Shown here: piece after piece, positions 51,201-59,757 of the stretch
Layout of the letters: each line of letters starts with the position of its first letter
Position numbering within the stretch: position 1 is the stretch's first letter
Source of the DNA: Streptomyces regalis
GTDB taxonomy: Bacteria; Actinomycetota; Actinomycetes; Streptomycetales; Streptomycetaceae
Reading direction: 5' to 3'
Assembly: GCF_001509475.1 (NCBI RefSeq)
Contig: NZ_LLZG01000047.1
Location: 79,976 to 143,975 of the forward strand
DNA length: 64,000 nt
Translations under genes and position numbers: made by a program
The notes under the pieces: generated by a model
What the model was told of the DNA's origin: nothing
Seen by the model: the letters and a program-made list of their open reading frames with translations, nothing else
The model's database searches: none

Positions 51201-54200
51201 CGTTCAGCCGGGTCGACGCCTCCGCCGCTGCCTGGACCGTGTCCCGGTCCCTGGTCGACGGCCAGGCCCACTCGACGACCGAGGTGATCTCCGAGGCCGT
51301 CACCGTCGGCGGCCAGGTCCTCGCCCGCCCCAAGCGCGTGATCGCCGCCACCAGTGCGGTGACCGTCGGGACATGCGAAGCCGATCCGACGACCCGGGGA
51401 TGCCGCGTCCTGGAATTCGTCTACGCGACCTCGACCACGGCCACCGCCACCACCTTCGGGAACGTCAAGGACCAGGTGTCCGAGATCCGGGCTTGGGCGA
51501 CCACTCCCGGCAACACCGCGTCCACCGCGACCAGCGTGGCGAAGTACTCCTACGACGACGCCGGACGGCTGCGCGAGACCTGGGACCCCAGAGTCTCTCC
51601 GGCACTGAAGACCACGTACGCGTACGACTCCGCGGGCCGCGTCACCCAGTTCACGCCGCCAGGCCAGCTGGCCTGGACGTTCGCCTACGGCAAGGTTGGC
51701 ACCGACCCCGTGTCCGGCGACGGCATGCTACTCAAGGCGTCCCGCCCGACACTCAAGGCCGGCTCCGCCGACGAACTCGATGGCGGCACGGCCCAGACGT
51801 CGGTCGTCTACGGCGTACCGCTCACCGGTACCACGGCGCCCGAGGCCATGGGCACCGGCGACGTGGCGGCCTGGGGCCAGCTCGACGCGCCCTCGGACGC
51901 CACCGCCGTCTTCCCGACCGGCTCGGTTCCGGCCTCGCACAGCGGTGCCTCCCTCGCGGCAGGCGACTACGGGCGGGCCATGGTGCACTACCTCAACGCC
52001 TCCGGCCGTGAGGTCAACACCCTGGATGCCGCCAAGAACATCACCACCACCGAGTACGACCGGTTCGGCAACGCGGTCCGGGAACTGTCCGCAGCCAACC
52101 GCGCGCTGGCGATGGGCATCACCGACGCCGACAAGGCCCAGCTGGCCGACCTCGGTATCGCCGGCCTGCCGGCGGCAGAGCGTGCCGAAATGCTGTCCAA
52201 CCGCGGTATCTACAACGCCGATGGCTCCCGTGAGGTGGAGACTCTCGGGCCGCTGCACCGGGTCGTCCTGGACACCGAGCTGAAGGACGGCACCACCACC
52301 GTGCTGGCCGCGGGCGACCAGGCGATCGTGCGCCACCGCACCGTGAGCGAGTACGACGACGGCCGTCCCACCGACGGCACGGCGAGCATCTCGGACAAGG
52401 TCACCAAGCGCACCGAGGGGGGCCAGCCCCGCAACTGGCCGACGCTCATGGCCGATGCCAGGGTCACCCAGACGGTGTACGACTGGGTGGTGGGCCAGCC
52501 CACCAGCACCATCCAGGACCCGGGCGGCCTGGCCATCACCGAGAAGGCCACCTACGACACCGCCGGGCGGCAGATCTCCCGCAGCCTGCCCGCCTCGAGC
52601 GGATCCGACGCGGGAACGCTGATCACGGACTACTACACCGGCGACGGCACCGGCGCCTGCGGCAGCCGTCCCGAGTGGGCCGACGAGGTGTGCCGTACCC
52701 GGCCGGCTGCAGCGATCACCGGTGGAGGCTCCAACCCGACCCAGCTGGCGACCACGACCGCCGAGTACGACCGGTGGGGCGAGACCTCCAAGCTCACGGA
52801 GACCGCCAACAGCACTACCCGGGTCAAGACCACCGAGTACGACGACGCCGGCCGTACCAAGACGGTGACGATCACCGGGGGCACCGGCACCGCCGTCCCC
52901 GCGGTCACTACGACGTACGACCCGGTCAGCGGCAAGGTCGCCGAGATCACCTCCACGGGAGGCGGAACGATCAAGAAGGCGTACGACAAGCTCGGCCGCC
53001 TCATCTCCTACACCGACGCCGACGGAGGTGTGACCACCAGCCAGTACGACGCCGAGGGCCACGCGGTCCTGGTCAGCGACAACGTGCCGTCCAGCACGAG
53101 TTACGCGTACGACGCGAGCGTCGACCCTCGCGGTCTGCCCACGTCGATCACGGACTCGGTGGCGGGCACGTTCAGCGTCCGCTACGACGCCGACGGACAG
53201 GTGCGGTCGCAGAAGCTGCCGGGCGGCTACACCATGAGCCAGAGCACCAACCCGGCCGGAATGGCGATGGAGCGGACGTACACCCGCGACAGTGACGGCG
53301 AGGTGCTTTTCTCCGAGGCCCTCATTCCCACCGTTCACGGTCAGCGGTCCTCCTACACCGGCTCCGCGGGTCAGACGTCCAGCCAGACCTACCGGTACGA
53401 CAAGGCGGGCAGGCTGGTCCGGGCGGAGGACGACACCGTCGATGGTGTCTGCGTCACCCGCAGCTACACCCTCGACAAGAACGCCAACCGCAGGACCCTG
53501 GCCACTTCGCCCGCCGAGCCCGGCCTGGCCTGCACCACCACGGGCGCGACGAGCACCAGCCACACCTACGACAGCGCCGACCGTCTCGTCGACTCCGGCT
53601 ACAGCTACGACGCCTTCGGCCGGACCACAGCGGCACCCGGCACCACGCTGGCCTACTACACCAACGACCTGGTGCGCCAGCAGACCGCAGGCACCCAGCG
53701 GCAGACCTGGACCCTCGACTCTCAGCTGCGCTTCCGCGGCTGGACCGTGGAATCCAACGCCTCCGGCACCTGGACGCAGACCCAGTCCAAGGTGAGCCAC
53801 TACAGCTCCGACGCGGACACCCCGCGCTGGACCGTGGAGGACACCGCCACCGGCGCGGTCACCCGCAACGTCAACGGATTCGACGGCCAGTTGGTGGCCA
53901 CCACCGCCAAGACCGGATCGACCGTCCTGCAACTGGTCAACCTGCACGGCGACGTGGTGATGCAACTGCCCACCGCCGCCGGACAGGCCCCCACCGTGCT
54001 CACCACCGACGAATACGGCAACCGCACGAACACCTCTGCTGCGGTCCGCTACGGCTGGCACGGGGGCATGCACCGGTCCGGGGAGACGCTCACCGGACTC
54101 ACCCTGATGGGAGTCCGGCTGTACAACCCGGCGACGGGCCGCTTCCTGTCCGCCGACCCGCTGCCCGGCGGCAGCTGCAACGCCTACGACTACGCGTGCG

Positions 54201-54637
54201 CCGACCCCGTCAACAACGAGGACGTCACCGGTTGCGCGACCTGCCGCGTGCCCAAGCACGCCTGGACCGGCCGCAGCTTCACCACGGTCCTGCGCACCAC
54301 GCGCTGGAGCTACAGCGGATGGCAGAACGTCAACTGGCACTGGTACATGGACGTCCTGAGCGGTGACTACGGCCCGGTGCCCATCAGCGCGTGGAAGCGG
54401 CAGTACCGCTACCGCAAGCAGTACATCTTCAAGTGCAAGGTCGTGGCCTGGTACGGCTGGGGCCGGCAGAAGATCCTCGCGACCTTCGAAACGCACTGGC
54501 AGTACTCCTACCGCGACCGCACCACGTACCGCATCAAGTGGACGGGAATCAAGTGGACGCGGACCGGAGGCTGGAGCTGGACGAGAACATCATGGCGCTA
54601 CGTGTCCAGCTACCGCATCGTCTACACAAAGGGTTGA
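48293..54637 (+). CDS. Secreted RHS/YD-repeat protein with DNRLRE domain and a novel Trp/Tyr-rich C-terminal tip
   Basis: 2114 residues. An Arg-rich N-terminus and helix (IAAAAAMLMAAESALLVANT) form a long signal sequence. About residues 327-506 read as a DNRLRE-type domain (NVFDTYVQQGETVDWSADTE, TRGHMGLRASSETVVAQWKR). Beta-sandwich segments follow, then RHS/YD repeats from about 1080 (YSYDDAGRLRETWDP, YAYDSAGRVTQF) to the conserved core end GVRLYNPATGRFLSADPLPG near 1945. After DVTG, a tip of 134 residues (1981-2114; bases 54233-54637) holds 14 Trp and 13 Tyr, is strongly basic, and has no nuclease or deaminase motif that I recognise. RHS proteins usually carry toxins as tips. Confidence 0.9.
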   Translation: MRHALPRIRGSVLAFHRRRRALPRIAAAAAMLMAAESALLVANTGDAVALSLSGPRQEAKAAKPKKPAVKQADDIPSARVAARLYGHRVEALSERTETSTTWANKDGSLTTEMAPGPIRFQRDGQWTDVDVELKEVTGGVEPKAHPDGLRLAGRSGTPATSLKAARKAKATDLVTLGEGEQKITLQWKGGLPKPKLEGTRAEYVNAVPGADVVVEATRTGFEQFVEIKQRPDEGGYSYTLPLKAKGLKAKQLSDGSVLFTDKRNKKRAVMPAPVMWDATVDKRSGEHTNRARVGLKVVKKGSSFDLVITPDAKFLADPDTQYPVTVDPSTSSLSNVFDTYVQQGETVDWSADTELDLGNPGTKNADGTPRTARSFISWNTTPIQDALVLDAKLSLWNFHSANTDCLAYPWEVWSTGAASTSSRWTAQPTWTAKKATSTETTGNPGCSTQPDGWINADVSTLVQEWASAKATRGHMGLRASSETVVAQWKRVNSANAASNPPKLVVNYNYRPRTGTKQEAGPPYFSYDGAYVVDTTTPTLRDTFVDANGDKVNGTFEVRDVATDTKVGEYLVSPWVPSGQVAEVRVASGVLSDGKTYKFRTSPYDGTHYNLGWSAWKTFTVDTKAPSAPTSITSTDYPTGQWVKGAGQTGTFTVTPPAADHNWLEWSLDGVTWTKVATGGSTANKAISITPPKDGTQTLQVRAVDKADNKSEPVEYTFHAGPGGFLQPADGERTARRLPLVAEAEAGKYDAVSFSWRRSEADDWSQIPAGDVTSGGTALTAWPVPLSGGKNAALVWNTTDTVDPDGSIQIKADFTGPDGASGATQPLAVVVDRNADGAAASEVGPGSLNLLTGDYTLSGTDVSVLEMTVTRSASSRTPQAGAAQDGQAAIFGKEWVAGTTAQAVKSDYSELRKTSDTSLDVVTADGETFAFSANSAKTGWIPEPGSEDLTLKGSFTSGDFTLSDTEGNVTTFSRVDASAAAWTVSRSLVDGQAHSTTEVISEAVTVGGQVLARPKRVIAATSAVTVGTCEADPTTRGCRVLEFVYATSTTATATTFGNVKDQVSEIRAWATTPGNTASTATSVAKYSYDDAGRLRETWDPRVSPALKTTYAYDSAGRVTQFTPPGQLAWTFAYGKVGTDPVSGDGMLLKASRPTLKAGSADELDGGTAQTSVVYGVPLTGTTAPEAMGTGDVAAWGQLDAPSDATAVFPTGSVPASHSGASLAAGDYGRAMVHYLNASGREVNTLDAAKNITTTEYDRFGNAVRELSAANRALAMGITDADKAQLADLGIAGLPAAERAEMLSNRGIYNADGSREVETLGPLHRVVLDTELKDGTTTVLAAGDQAIVRHRTVSEYDDGRPTDGTASISDKVTKRTEGGQPRNWPTLMADARVTQTVYDWVVGQPTSTIQDPGGLAITEKATYDTAGRQISRSLPASSGSDAGTLITDYYTGDGTGACGSRPEWADEVCRTRPAAAITGGGSNPTQLATTTAEYDRWGETSKLTETANSTTRVKTTEYDDAGRTKTVTITGGTGTAVPAVTTTYDPVSGKVAEITSTGGGTIKKAYDKLGRLISYTDADGGVTTSQYDAEGHAVLVSDNVPSSTSYAYDASVDPRGLPTSITDSVAGTFSVRYDADGQVRSQKLPGGYTMSQSTNPAGMAMERTYTRDSDGEVLFSEALIPTVHGQRSSYTGSAGQTSSQTYRYDKAGRLVRAEDDTVDGVCVTRSYTLDKNANRRTLATSPAEPGLACTTTGATSTSHTYDSADRLVDSGYSYDAFGRTTAAPGTTLAYYTNDLVRQQTAGTQRQTWTLDSQLRFRGWTVESNASGTWTQTQSKVSHYSSDADTPRWTVEDTATGAVTRNVNGFDGQLVATTAKTGSTVLQLVNLHGDVVMQLPTAAGQAPTVLTTDEYGNRTNTSAAVRYGWHGGMHRSGETLTGLTLMGVRLYNPATGRFLSADPLPGGSCNAYDYACADPVNNEDVTGCATCRVPKHAWTGRSFTTVLRTTRWSYSGWQNVNWHWYMDVLSGDYGPVPISAWKRQYRYRKQYIFKCKVVAWYGWGRQKILATFETHWQYSYRDRTTYRIKWTGIKWTRTGGWSWTRTSWRYVSSYRIVYTKG

Positions 54638-54773
54638 GCCCGGCCTGATGACGTGCGCCTAGTGTGGTGCTCCGCGACGCCGGTCGCGGAGCACCACCTC
54701 CTTGCCCCCAACTCCAAAGCCGCAGGCCACCTCGTCCCCGGGGCCGGCCTCGGCTCCCCTCGTGGAGATACAC

Positions 54774-55052
54774 ATGCTTCCCGCAGTCGCTGCTTTCGGG
54801 ATCGCTTTCTTCTGCCTCACCCTGTGGTGCTCCGTCACTGTTGCCCGGATGCGCGAACTACCCACGTGGCGCAGGTTCCTGCCGCTTGCCCTCTTCCTGA
54901 TCGCCGCCGGAGCGAGCCTGCTGCGCGCCTTCGACATCCCGGAGGTGGCGAACGCAATCGCCTTCCCCATGAACCTGGCGGTCGTCCTTCTGGCGCTCAG
55001 GGAAATACGCGGCAGACGGCACCGACACGAGGCCAAACGCGCCGCACAGTAG
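54774..55052 (+). CDS. Three-helix membrane protein; candidate partner or immunity protein for the RHS tip
   Basis: 92 residues: LPAVAAFGIAFFCLTLWCSV, FLPLALFLIAAGASLLRAF and IAFPMNLAVVLLALREI form three helices, followed by a basic tail (RGRRHRHEAKRAAQ). It is the first gene after the RHS gene, on the same strand, 136 bases away, where RHS systems usually encode immunity. GTGGAG lies 7 bases before the ATG at 54774. No immunity family is recognised, and the gap is larger than the few bases typical of such pairs, so the link is inference from position. A membrane immunity protein would fit a tip acting on membranes. Confidence 0.6.
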   Translation: MLPAVAAFGIAFFCLTLWCSVTVARMRELPTWRRFLPLALFLIAAGASLLRAFDIPEVANAIAFPMNLAVVLLALREIRGRRHRHEAKRAAQ

Positions 55053-55053
55053 A

Positions 55054-55092
55054 GGTTCACATTCCGTTTGTGCATCCGGGGTTCACATAGGC
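55054..55092. promoter_or_regulatory. PHO-box-like repeats upstream of pstS
   Basis: GTTCACAT occurs at 55055 and 55081 with a degenerate GTTTGTGC unit at 55066, 11 bases after the first. PhoP of streptomycetes binds 11-bp direct repeats of GTTCACC type, and pst operons are the classic target. The repeats end about 90 bases before the pstS start. Confidence 0.55.
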
Positions 55093-55183
55093 TGGATTCG
55101 ATCCAAGTGTCCTTACGGCGCGCGCTGGCGCACCTCATCCACACGGCCGGGAGACCCCGGCGGACACGAGGATCGAGAGTCAC

Positions 55184-56001
55184 GTGAACATTCCCACTAC
55201 GTTGCGCCGGGCCAAGGCTCCCTTGGCTCCGACGGCGGCTGTGATGCCGGCTGTGAGTGCGTGCGGCGGTTCCGACGCGGGCTCTGGCGGCAGTGGCGAC
55301 GGCGAGCAGCTGTCGGGTTCGGTCAAGGCGGATGGCTCCAGCACGGTGGCCCCGCTCCGACATCTCGGATGCCTCCCGTCCGATCAAGGACGAGGAGAAG
55401 GCGGCGTGTGAGTCGAAGGGCGTCACCTACGAGGAGTTCGCGGTCGCCAACGACGCGCTGACCGTCGTGGTGCCCAAGGAGAACGACTTCGTCGACTGCC
55501 CTGGAACCAGGTCGATGCGAAGTTCCCGGATGAGCCGCTGAAGCTGTTCGGTCCGGGCACCGACTCGGGCACCTTCGACTACTTCACCGACGAGATCAAT
55601 GGTGAGGAGGGTGCCTCCCGCACGGACTACAGCCCGAGCGAGGACGACAACGTGATCGTCCAGGGTGTCGCCGGGTCCAAGGGCGGGCTGGGCTACTTCG
55701 GCTTCTCGTACTTCGAGGAGAACACCGACAAGCTCAAGGCCCTGAAGATCGACGGCGGTGAGGGCTGTGTCGCGCCGAGCGTGGAGGCGGCGCAGAACGG
55801 CACGTACACCCCGCTCGCGCGCCCGCTGTTCATCTACCCGTCGGCCAAGGCGCTGCAGCGGGAAGAGGTGCTCGCGTTCGTCGAGTACTACGTTGAGAAC
55901 CACAAGGCCATCGCCGAAGACGCCCAGTTCATTCCGCTCAACTCCGAGCAGGAGACGACGCTCAAGGCACCCTCGACAAGCTCAAGGAATCGGCGAAGTG
56001 A
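55184..56001 (+). pseudogene. pstS: PstS phosphate-binding lipoprotein with internal deletions and a frameshift
   Basis: The start (GTG 55184) and lipoprotein signal (Cys in [12 protein letters not shown]) are intact, up to [15 protein letters not shown]. Then some 80-100 residues are missing, and in another frame the sequence resumes [20 protein letters not shown] and [18 protein letters not shown] second, shorter gap follows before [20 protein letters not shown], after which the C-terminal lobe is complete to LNSEQETTLK. A single missing base near 55970 then destroys the ending, which in the right frame reads TLDKLKESAK and stop at 55999-56001. It cannot make a functional phosphate-binding protein. 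Confidence 0.85.
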
Positions 56002-56014
56002 CCTCGTCGGCATC

Positions 56015-56821
56015 GTGGTCTCGCTGATCCCGCCCACGGTCGACTTCTTCGAACGGGTGAGCCTGGCTGAGTTCCTCGGCGGCACGGAGTGGACGGCGCT
56101 GTTCAGCTCGCCGGAGTACGGTGTGCTGCCTTTGCTGAGCGCCACGATGCTGATCACCGTGATCGCGCTGGCCGTGGCGGTCCCGGTGGGTCTCGGTTCC
56201 GCGATCTACCTGAGTGAGTACGCCAACCGACGTATCCGCAAGGCGCTCAAGCCCATCCTGGAGGTGCTGGCCGGGGTGCCGACGGTGGTCTACGGCTTCT
56301 TCGCGCTCAGCTTCGTCACCCCGCGCCTGCGGGAGTGGCTGCCGAGCGGGATGCAGCCGGACTTCCAGAACGCGTTGGCGGCCGGGCTGGTGATGGGCGT
56401 CATGATCATCCCGATGATCGCGTCGCTGTCCGAGGACGCCATGTCCGCCGTACCGGACGCGTTGCGGGACGTGGCGTACGCACTCGGCTCAGGCAAGCGC
56501 GTGGTGTCCGTGCGCGTCGTCGTGCCGGCCGCGCTGTCGGGCATTGTCGCGGCCTGTGTGCTGGGCATCTCCCGCGCCATCGGCGAGACGATGATCGTCG
56601 CGATCGCCTCCGGCAACCAGGCCGTGTTCAGCTGGGACCCCCTGAAGGCGATGCAGACCATGACGGGATTCATCGCGCAGGCCGGCTCCGGGGACGTGCC
56701 GGTGGCGTCGTTCGAGTACAAGACCATCTTCGCCGTCGGCGCGCTGCTGTTCGTCATCACCTTCGTGATGAACATGATCAGCATCCGCCTGGTGCGCAAG
56801 TACCGGGAGGTGTGCGAATGA
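56015..56821 (+). CDS. pstC: PstC phosphate permease, N-terminally truncated
   Basis: 268 residues if started at the GTG at 56015 ([20 protein letters not shown]). Helices 2-6 and the permease loop ([20 protein letters not shown], then [20 protein letters not shown] and [16 protein letters not shown]) are intact. The first 40-50 residues of PstC, with the first helix, are missing, and the frame is fused to the end of pstS by a one-base deletion, so the long open frame from 55652 is a PstS-PstC chimera rather than a gene. The stop overlaps the pstA start by four bases. Function without helix 1 is doubtful. Confidence 0.75.
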   Translation: MVSLIPPTVDFFERVSLAEFLGGTEWTALFSSPEYGVLPLLSATMLITVIALAVAVPVGLGSAIYLSEYANRRIRKALKPILEVLAGVPTVVYGFFALSFVTPRLREWLPSGMQPDFQNALAAGLVMGVMIIPMIASLSEDAMSAVPDALRDVAYALGSGKRVVSVRVVVPAALSGIVAACVLGISRAIGETMIVAIASGNQAVFSWDPLKAMQTMTGFIAQAGSGDVPVASFEYKTIFAVGALLFVITFVMNMISIRLVRKYREVCE

Positions 56822-57723
56822 CCGACATCCGGGTCACCGAACCGCCTGCCCCTGCCCAGCCGCGCAAGCTGGCCGGACCCCGCTTCAGGCCCGGCGAGAG
56901 CGCCTTCCGCCTCCTGCTCCTGTGCTGCCTCGCCGTGGGGATCATCTTCCTCGGCGTGCTGATCACGTACATCCTGGTCGAGGCGTGGCCGCGGCTGGAC
57001 TCGCGGCTGTGGAACAACTTCCCCTCCGTGCGCCGCCCCGAGCGCGCCGGCGCCCAGTCGGCGATCTTCGGCACGATCTGGGTGATCGCGTTCACCGCCC
57101 TGTTCTGCTTGCCCACCGGCATCATGGCGGCGATCTACCTGGAGGAGTACGCCGACCCGGGCCGCTGGTACAACCGGATGATCGAGCTGAACATCCAGAA
57201 CCTGGCGGCCGTGCCCTCGATCATCTACGGCATCCTGGGACTTGGCCTGCTGGCCCGCCAACTCGCCCTGGGAACGACGGTGTTGACGGCCTCGCTGACT
57301 CTGTCCCTGCTCGTCCTGCCGGTCGTCATCATCGCCTCGCGCGAGGCGATCAGAGCCGTACCGCAGTCGATCCGACAGGCGTCGCTCGCCCTGGGGGCGA
57401 CGCAGTGGCAGACGATCTGGCGCCAGGTTCTCCCGGCCGCTGTCCCCGGCATCGCGACCGGCTCGATCCTCGCCCTGTCCCGGGCGATCGGCGAGGCAGC
57501 GCCGCTGCTGCTGCTCGGCGCGGTGACCTATGTGGCGTTCAACCCTGAGGGCCTGGAGAGCGCGTACACCGTGCTCCCGATCCAGATCTTCAACTGGATC
57601 AGCCAGTCCCGCGAGGAGTTCCACCACCTCGCCGCCGCCGGGATCGTCATCCTCCTGGCCATCCTCCTGCTCATGAACGCGGCCGCGATCTGGCTGCGCA
57701 ACCGCTTCAGTAAGCGCTGGTGA
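56818..57723 (+). CDS. pstA: PstA phosphate ABC permease
   Basis: 301 residues, six helices, beginning [20 protein letters not shown]. Family motifs: [40 protein letters not shown], the permease loop [20 protein letters not shown] and [20 protein letters not shown], ending [10 protein letters not shown]. It forms the transmembrane channel of the high-affinity phosphate transporter with PstC, powered by PstB. This gene appears intact, in contrast to its neighbours. The start overlaps the pstC stop (56818-56821), and pstB follows after five bases. Confidence 0.93.
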   Translation: MTDIRVTEPPAPAQPRKLAGPRFRPGESAFRLLLLCCLAVGIIFLGVLITYILVEAWPRLDSRLWNNFPSVRRPERAGAQSAIFGTIWVIAFTALFCLPTGIMAAIYLEEYADPGRWYNRMIELNIQNLAAVPSIIYGILGLGLLARQLALGTTVLTASLTLSLLVLPVVIIASREAIRAVPQSIRQASLALGATQWQTIWRQVLPAAVPGIATGSILALSRAIGEAAPLLLLGAVTYVAFNPEGLESAYTVLPIQIFNWISQSREEFHHLAAAGIVILLAILLLMNAAAIWLRNRFSKRW

Positions 57724-57728
57724 TCCCC

Positions 57729-58603
57729 ATGACCGAAGACGCCGTTCCCGCCACCCCGGCCGAGGAGAACGAGGCCCTGTCCCTGCGGATCGGCGGCCGC
57801 CGCCGCAACCGGCCCGAACCCTCCCTGGACGACCCGGTGTTCCACGTCTCCGACCTCGACGTCTGGTATGGCGATCACCAGGCCGTCCGCGACGTGACGA
57901 TGACCATCGGGCGCCGGCAGATCACCGCGATGATCGGCCCGTCCGGCTGCGGCAAGTCCACGGTGATCCGCTGCTTCAACCGTATGAACGACCTGATCCC
58001 CGGCGCCCGCGTCACCGGCAAGGTCGCCTACCACGGAGAGAACCTCTACGACCCCGAGGTCGACCCCATCGAGGTGCGCCGCCGCATCGGCATGGTCTTC
58101 CAGAAGCCGAACCCGTTCCCCAAGTCGATCTACGACAACATCGCCTACGGCCCGCGCGTGAACGGCTTCAAGGGCGCCATGGACGACCTCGTCGAGGAGG
58201 CGCTCACCGGGGCCGCACTGTGGGACGAGGTCAAGGACAAACTCAAGTCGAACGCCCTCGCCCTGTCCGGCGGCCAGCAGCAGCGGCTGTGCATCGCCCG
58301 CGCCATCGCGGTCCGGCCCGAGGTGATCCTGATGGACGAGCCCTGCTCGGCGCTCGACCCCATCGCCACCGCCCGCATCGAGGACCTGATGGCGGACCTG
58401 GCGATGGACTACACCATCGTCATCGTCACCCACAACATGCAGCAGGCCGCCCGTATCTCCGACTACACCGCCTTCTTCACCGCCGACGTCGACGACAAGG
58501 GCGTCGGCACGGGCGGCTCGTCGAGTACGACACCACCGAGAAGATCTTCGAGAACCCGTCCGACCAGCGCACCGAGGACTACATCACCGGCCGCCTCGGC
58601 TGA
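57729..58603 (+). pseudogene. pstB: PstB phosphate ABC ATPase with a C-terminal frameshift
   Basis: The first 259 codons are a normal Pst[21 protein letters not shown], Walker [21 protein letters not shown], signature [19 protein letters not shown], Walker [14 protein letters not shown], and switch [20 protein letters not shown]. Near 58506 one base is missing, and the expected ending ([20 protein letters not shown], then [10 protein letters not shown] and stop at 58601-58603) is in the next frame; 57729-58603 is 875 bases, one short of a multiple of three. Unshifted, the frame runs through the downstream regulator gene. ATP-binding and hydrolysis parts are untouched, so residual activity or a base-calling error are both possible. 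Confidence 0.85.
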
Positions 58604-58661
58604 CCGATGCCGTATCCGATGTGCGCCCCCTTTGCGCGCTACACGTAAAGGAGTACTACGG

Positions 58662-59480
58662 GTGACACCCGAGGCACACCGGCCACCGGAGACCGCGCCC
58701 GACAGCGGTCCCGGCGGCCCCGACGACGGCAGCGCCCCCGACCTGCTGCTGGCCGAACCCGACCCCGACATCGCCAAGCGGGCCCTGGCCCGCTTCACGG
58801 CGTCGGGCGTGCGGACCCTGGTCTGCCACGACGGCGCCGAGGCCCTGCTCCAGGTCGGCGCCCGCGGCCCCAAGGCGGTCCTGCTCGGCGCCCCGCTTCC
58901 GGTGGTGGGGGTCGTGCAGGTCACCGAGCTGATCGCCAAACTCCACCCGGTCCCGGTCCCGGTCCCGGTCCCGGTCCCGGTCATCGTCGGCGCCGGACCG
59001 GAAGGCGCGGCGGAGGCCACCGCGGCCTTGGAGGCCGGAGCCGTGGCCTTCGTGGCCCGGCCCTACCGCACCGAGGAGATCGTCCCGCTGCTCAGGGGCA
59101 CCCGTCCCACGGACGATGCGGCGCAGACGCTGGTGGCCGGCGACATCGAGCTCGACATCGCCGGTTTCCACGTCTATGTACGGGGACGCTCCATCCAGCT
59201 GCCGGTCCGTGAGTTCCTGCTGCTGCGCTACCTCATGGAGCGCCCCAACAAGGTCATCAGCCGAAGCGAGCTGACTCAGGCCCTGTGGGGGACGGACACG
59301 CTGGACAGCAACACCCTGACCGTGCACGTCCGGAGGGTACGCAACAAGCTGCGCGACGAGGCGGGAAGCCGCTGCACCATCGACGCCATCCGCGGCATGG
59401 GCTACCGCCTGGAGTGCGGACGCGAGGACGGTGTCCCGGCACAGATCCTGTCCACCCGTCCGGCGCAGACGCCGACGTAG
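58662..59480 (+). CDS. OmpR-family winged-helix regulator with a degenerate receiver domain
   Basis: 272 residues from the GTG at 58662 (AAAGGAG 8 bases upstream). The receiver-like domain spans about 28-145 but lacks the key residues: the phospho-acceptor position reads VLLGAPLP (Gly for Asp) and the conserved Lys reads ARPYR. The winged helix (about 160-255) is complete: [54 protein letters not shown]. Such atypical regulators act without phosphorylation. Pro-Val repeats ([12 protein letters not shown]) come from a six-copy CCCGGT repeat. It follows pstB by 58 bases, so phosphate-linked control is likely. Confidence 0.85.
   Translation: MTPEAHRPPETAPDSGPGGPDDGSAPDLLLAEPDPDIAKRALARFTASGVRTLVCHDGAEALLQVGARGPKAVLLGAPLPVVGVVQVTELIAKLHPVPVPVPVPVPVIVGAGPEGAAEATAALEAGAVAFVARPYRTEEIVPLLRGTRPTDDAAQTLVAGDIELDIAGFHVYVRGRSIQLPVREFLLLRYLMERPNKVISRSELTQALWGTDTLDSNTLTVHVRRVRNKLRDEAGSRCTIDAIRGMGYRLECGREDGVPAQILSTRPAQTPT
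58946..58981. repeat. Six tandem CCCGGT hexamers inside the regulator gene
   Basis: Exact copies at 58946, 58952, 58958, 58964, 58970 and 58976. They encode alternating Pro-Val. Copy-number changes keep the frame and would only lengthen or shorten the receiver loop. Confidence 0.9.
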
Positions 59481-59489
59481 CGGTTGGGG

Positions 59490-59735
59490 CCTTCCGTGCC
59501 GGAGATGCCGGAGGAGGAGTCCTTCATCGATCTGCCGATCTGGGCCGGCACCATCTAGGGGCGCCACCACCACTGGTACTCGACGAAGGTCTGCGTGCGG
59601 TTTCTGGCGGCCGGCCAGACGAGGTGGCGGAGGTTCGACACCGACTGGATCACCATGATGGAGATCATCACCGCTCGCACCGCGGCGGAGGCACGGACGC
59701 TGATCTCCTGGTGCCTCACAGAAGCGGACCCTTGA
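59490..59735 (+). pseudogene. Remnant of an enzyme C-terminus with an internal stop
   Basis: One frame reads PEMPEEESFIDLPIWAGTI, a TAG stop at 59556, then RHHHWYSTKVCVRFLAAGQT, DWITMMEIITARTAAEARTL and a TGA at 59733. The first part recalls the C-terminal region of pyridoxamine-phosphate-oxidase-family proteins; I am not certain. No start is visible and the upstream part overlaps the regulator end, so it is a truncated relic. The minus strand here is also open, as the tail of a long antisense frame, which I do not consider coding. Confidence 0.35.
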
Positions 59736-59757
59736 GCGTCGGCGGACTGCCGCCGTC

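Noticed and set aside
51728..54496. 922-codon open frame on the minus strand inside the RHS gene
   Set aside because: Same explanation: a shadow of the RHS repeats, with Val/Gly/Arg-rich low-complexity translation and no start signal.
55652..56821. PstS-PstC fusion protein
   Set aside because: The continuous frame arises from a one-base loss at the pstS end plus deletion of the pstC start. The linker residues match the out-of-frame translation of the normal pstS ending, so it is not a designed fusion.
58946..58981. CCCGGT repeats considered as a CRISPR fragment or phase-variation switch
   Set aside because: There are no spacers, and a 6-base unit inside a coding frame cannot switch the gene off by slippage.
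57720..59480. PstB-response regulator fusion protein
   Set aside because: The frame runs through because of the pstB frameshift near 58506. The regulator has its own ribosome site (AAAGGAG) and GTG start at 58662, and pstB has its normal stop in the next frame.
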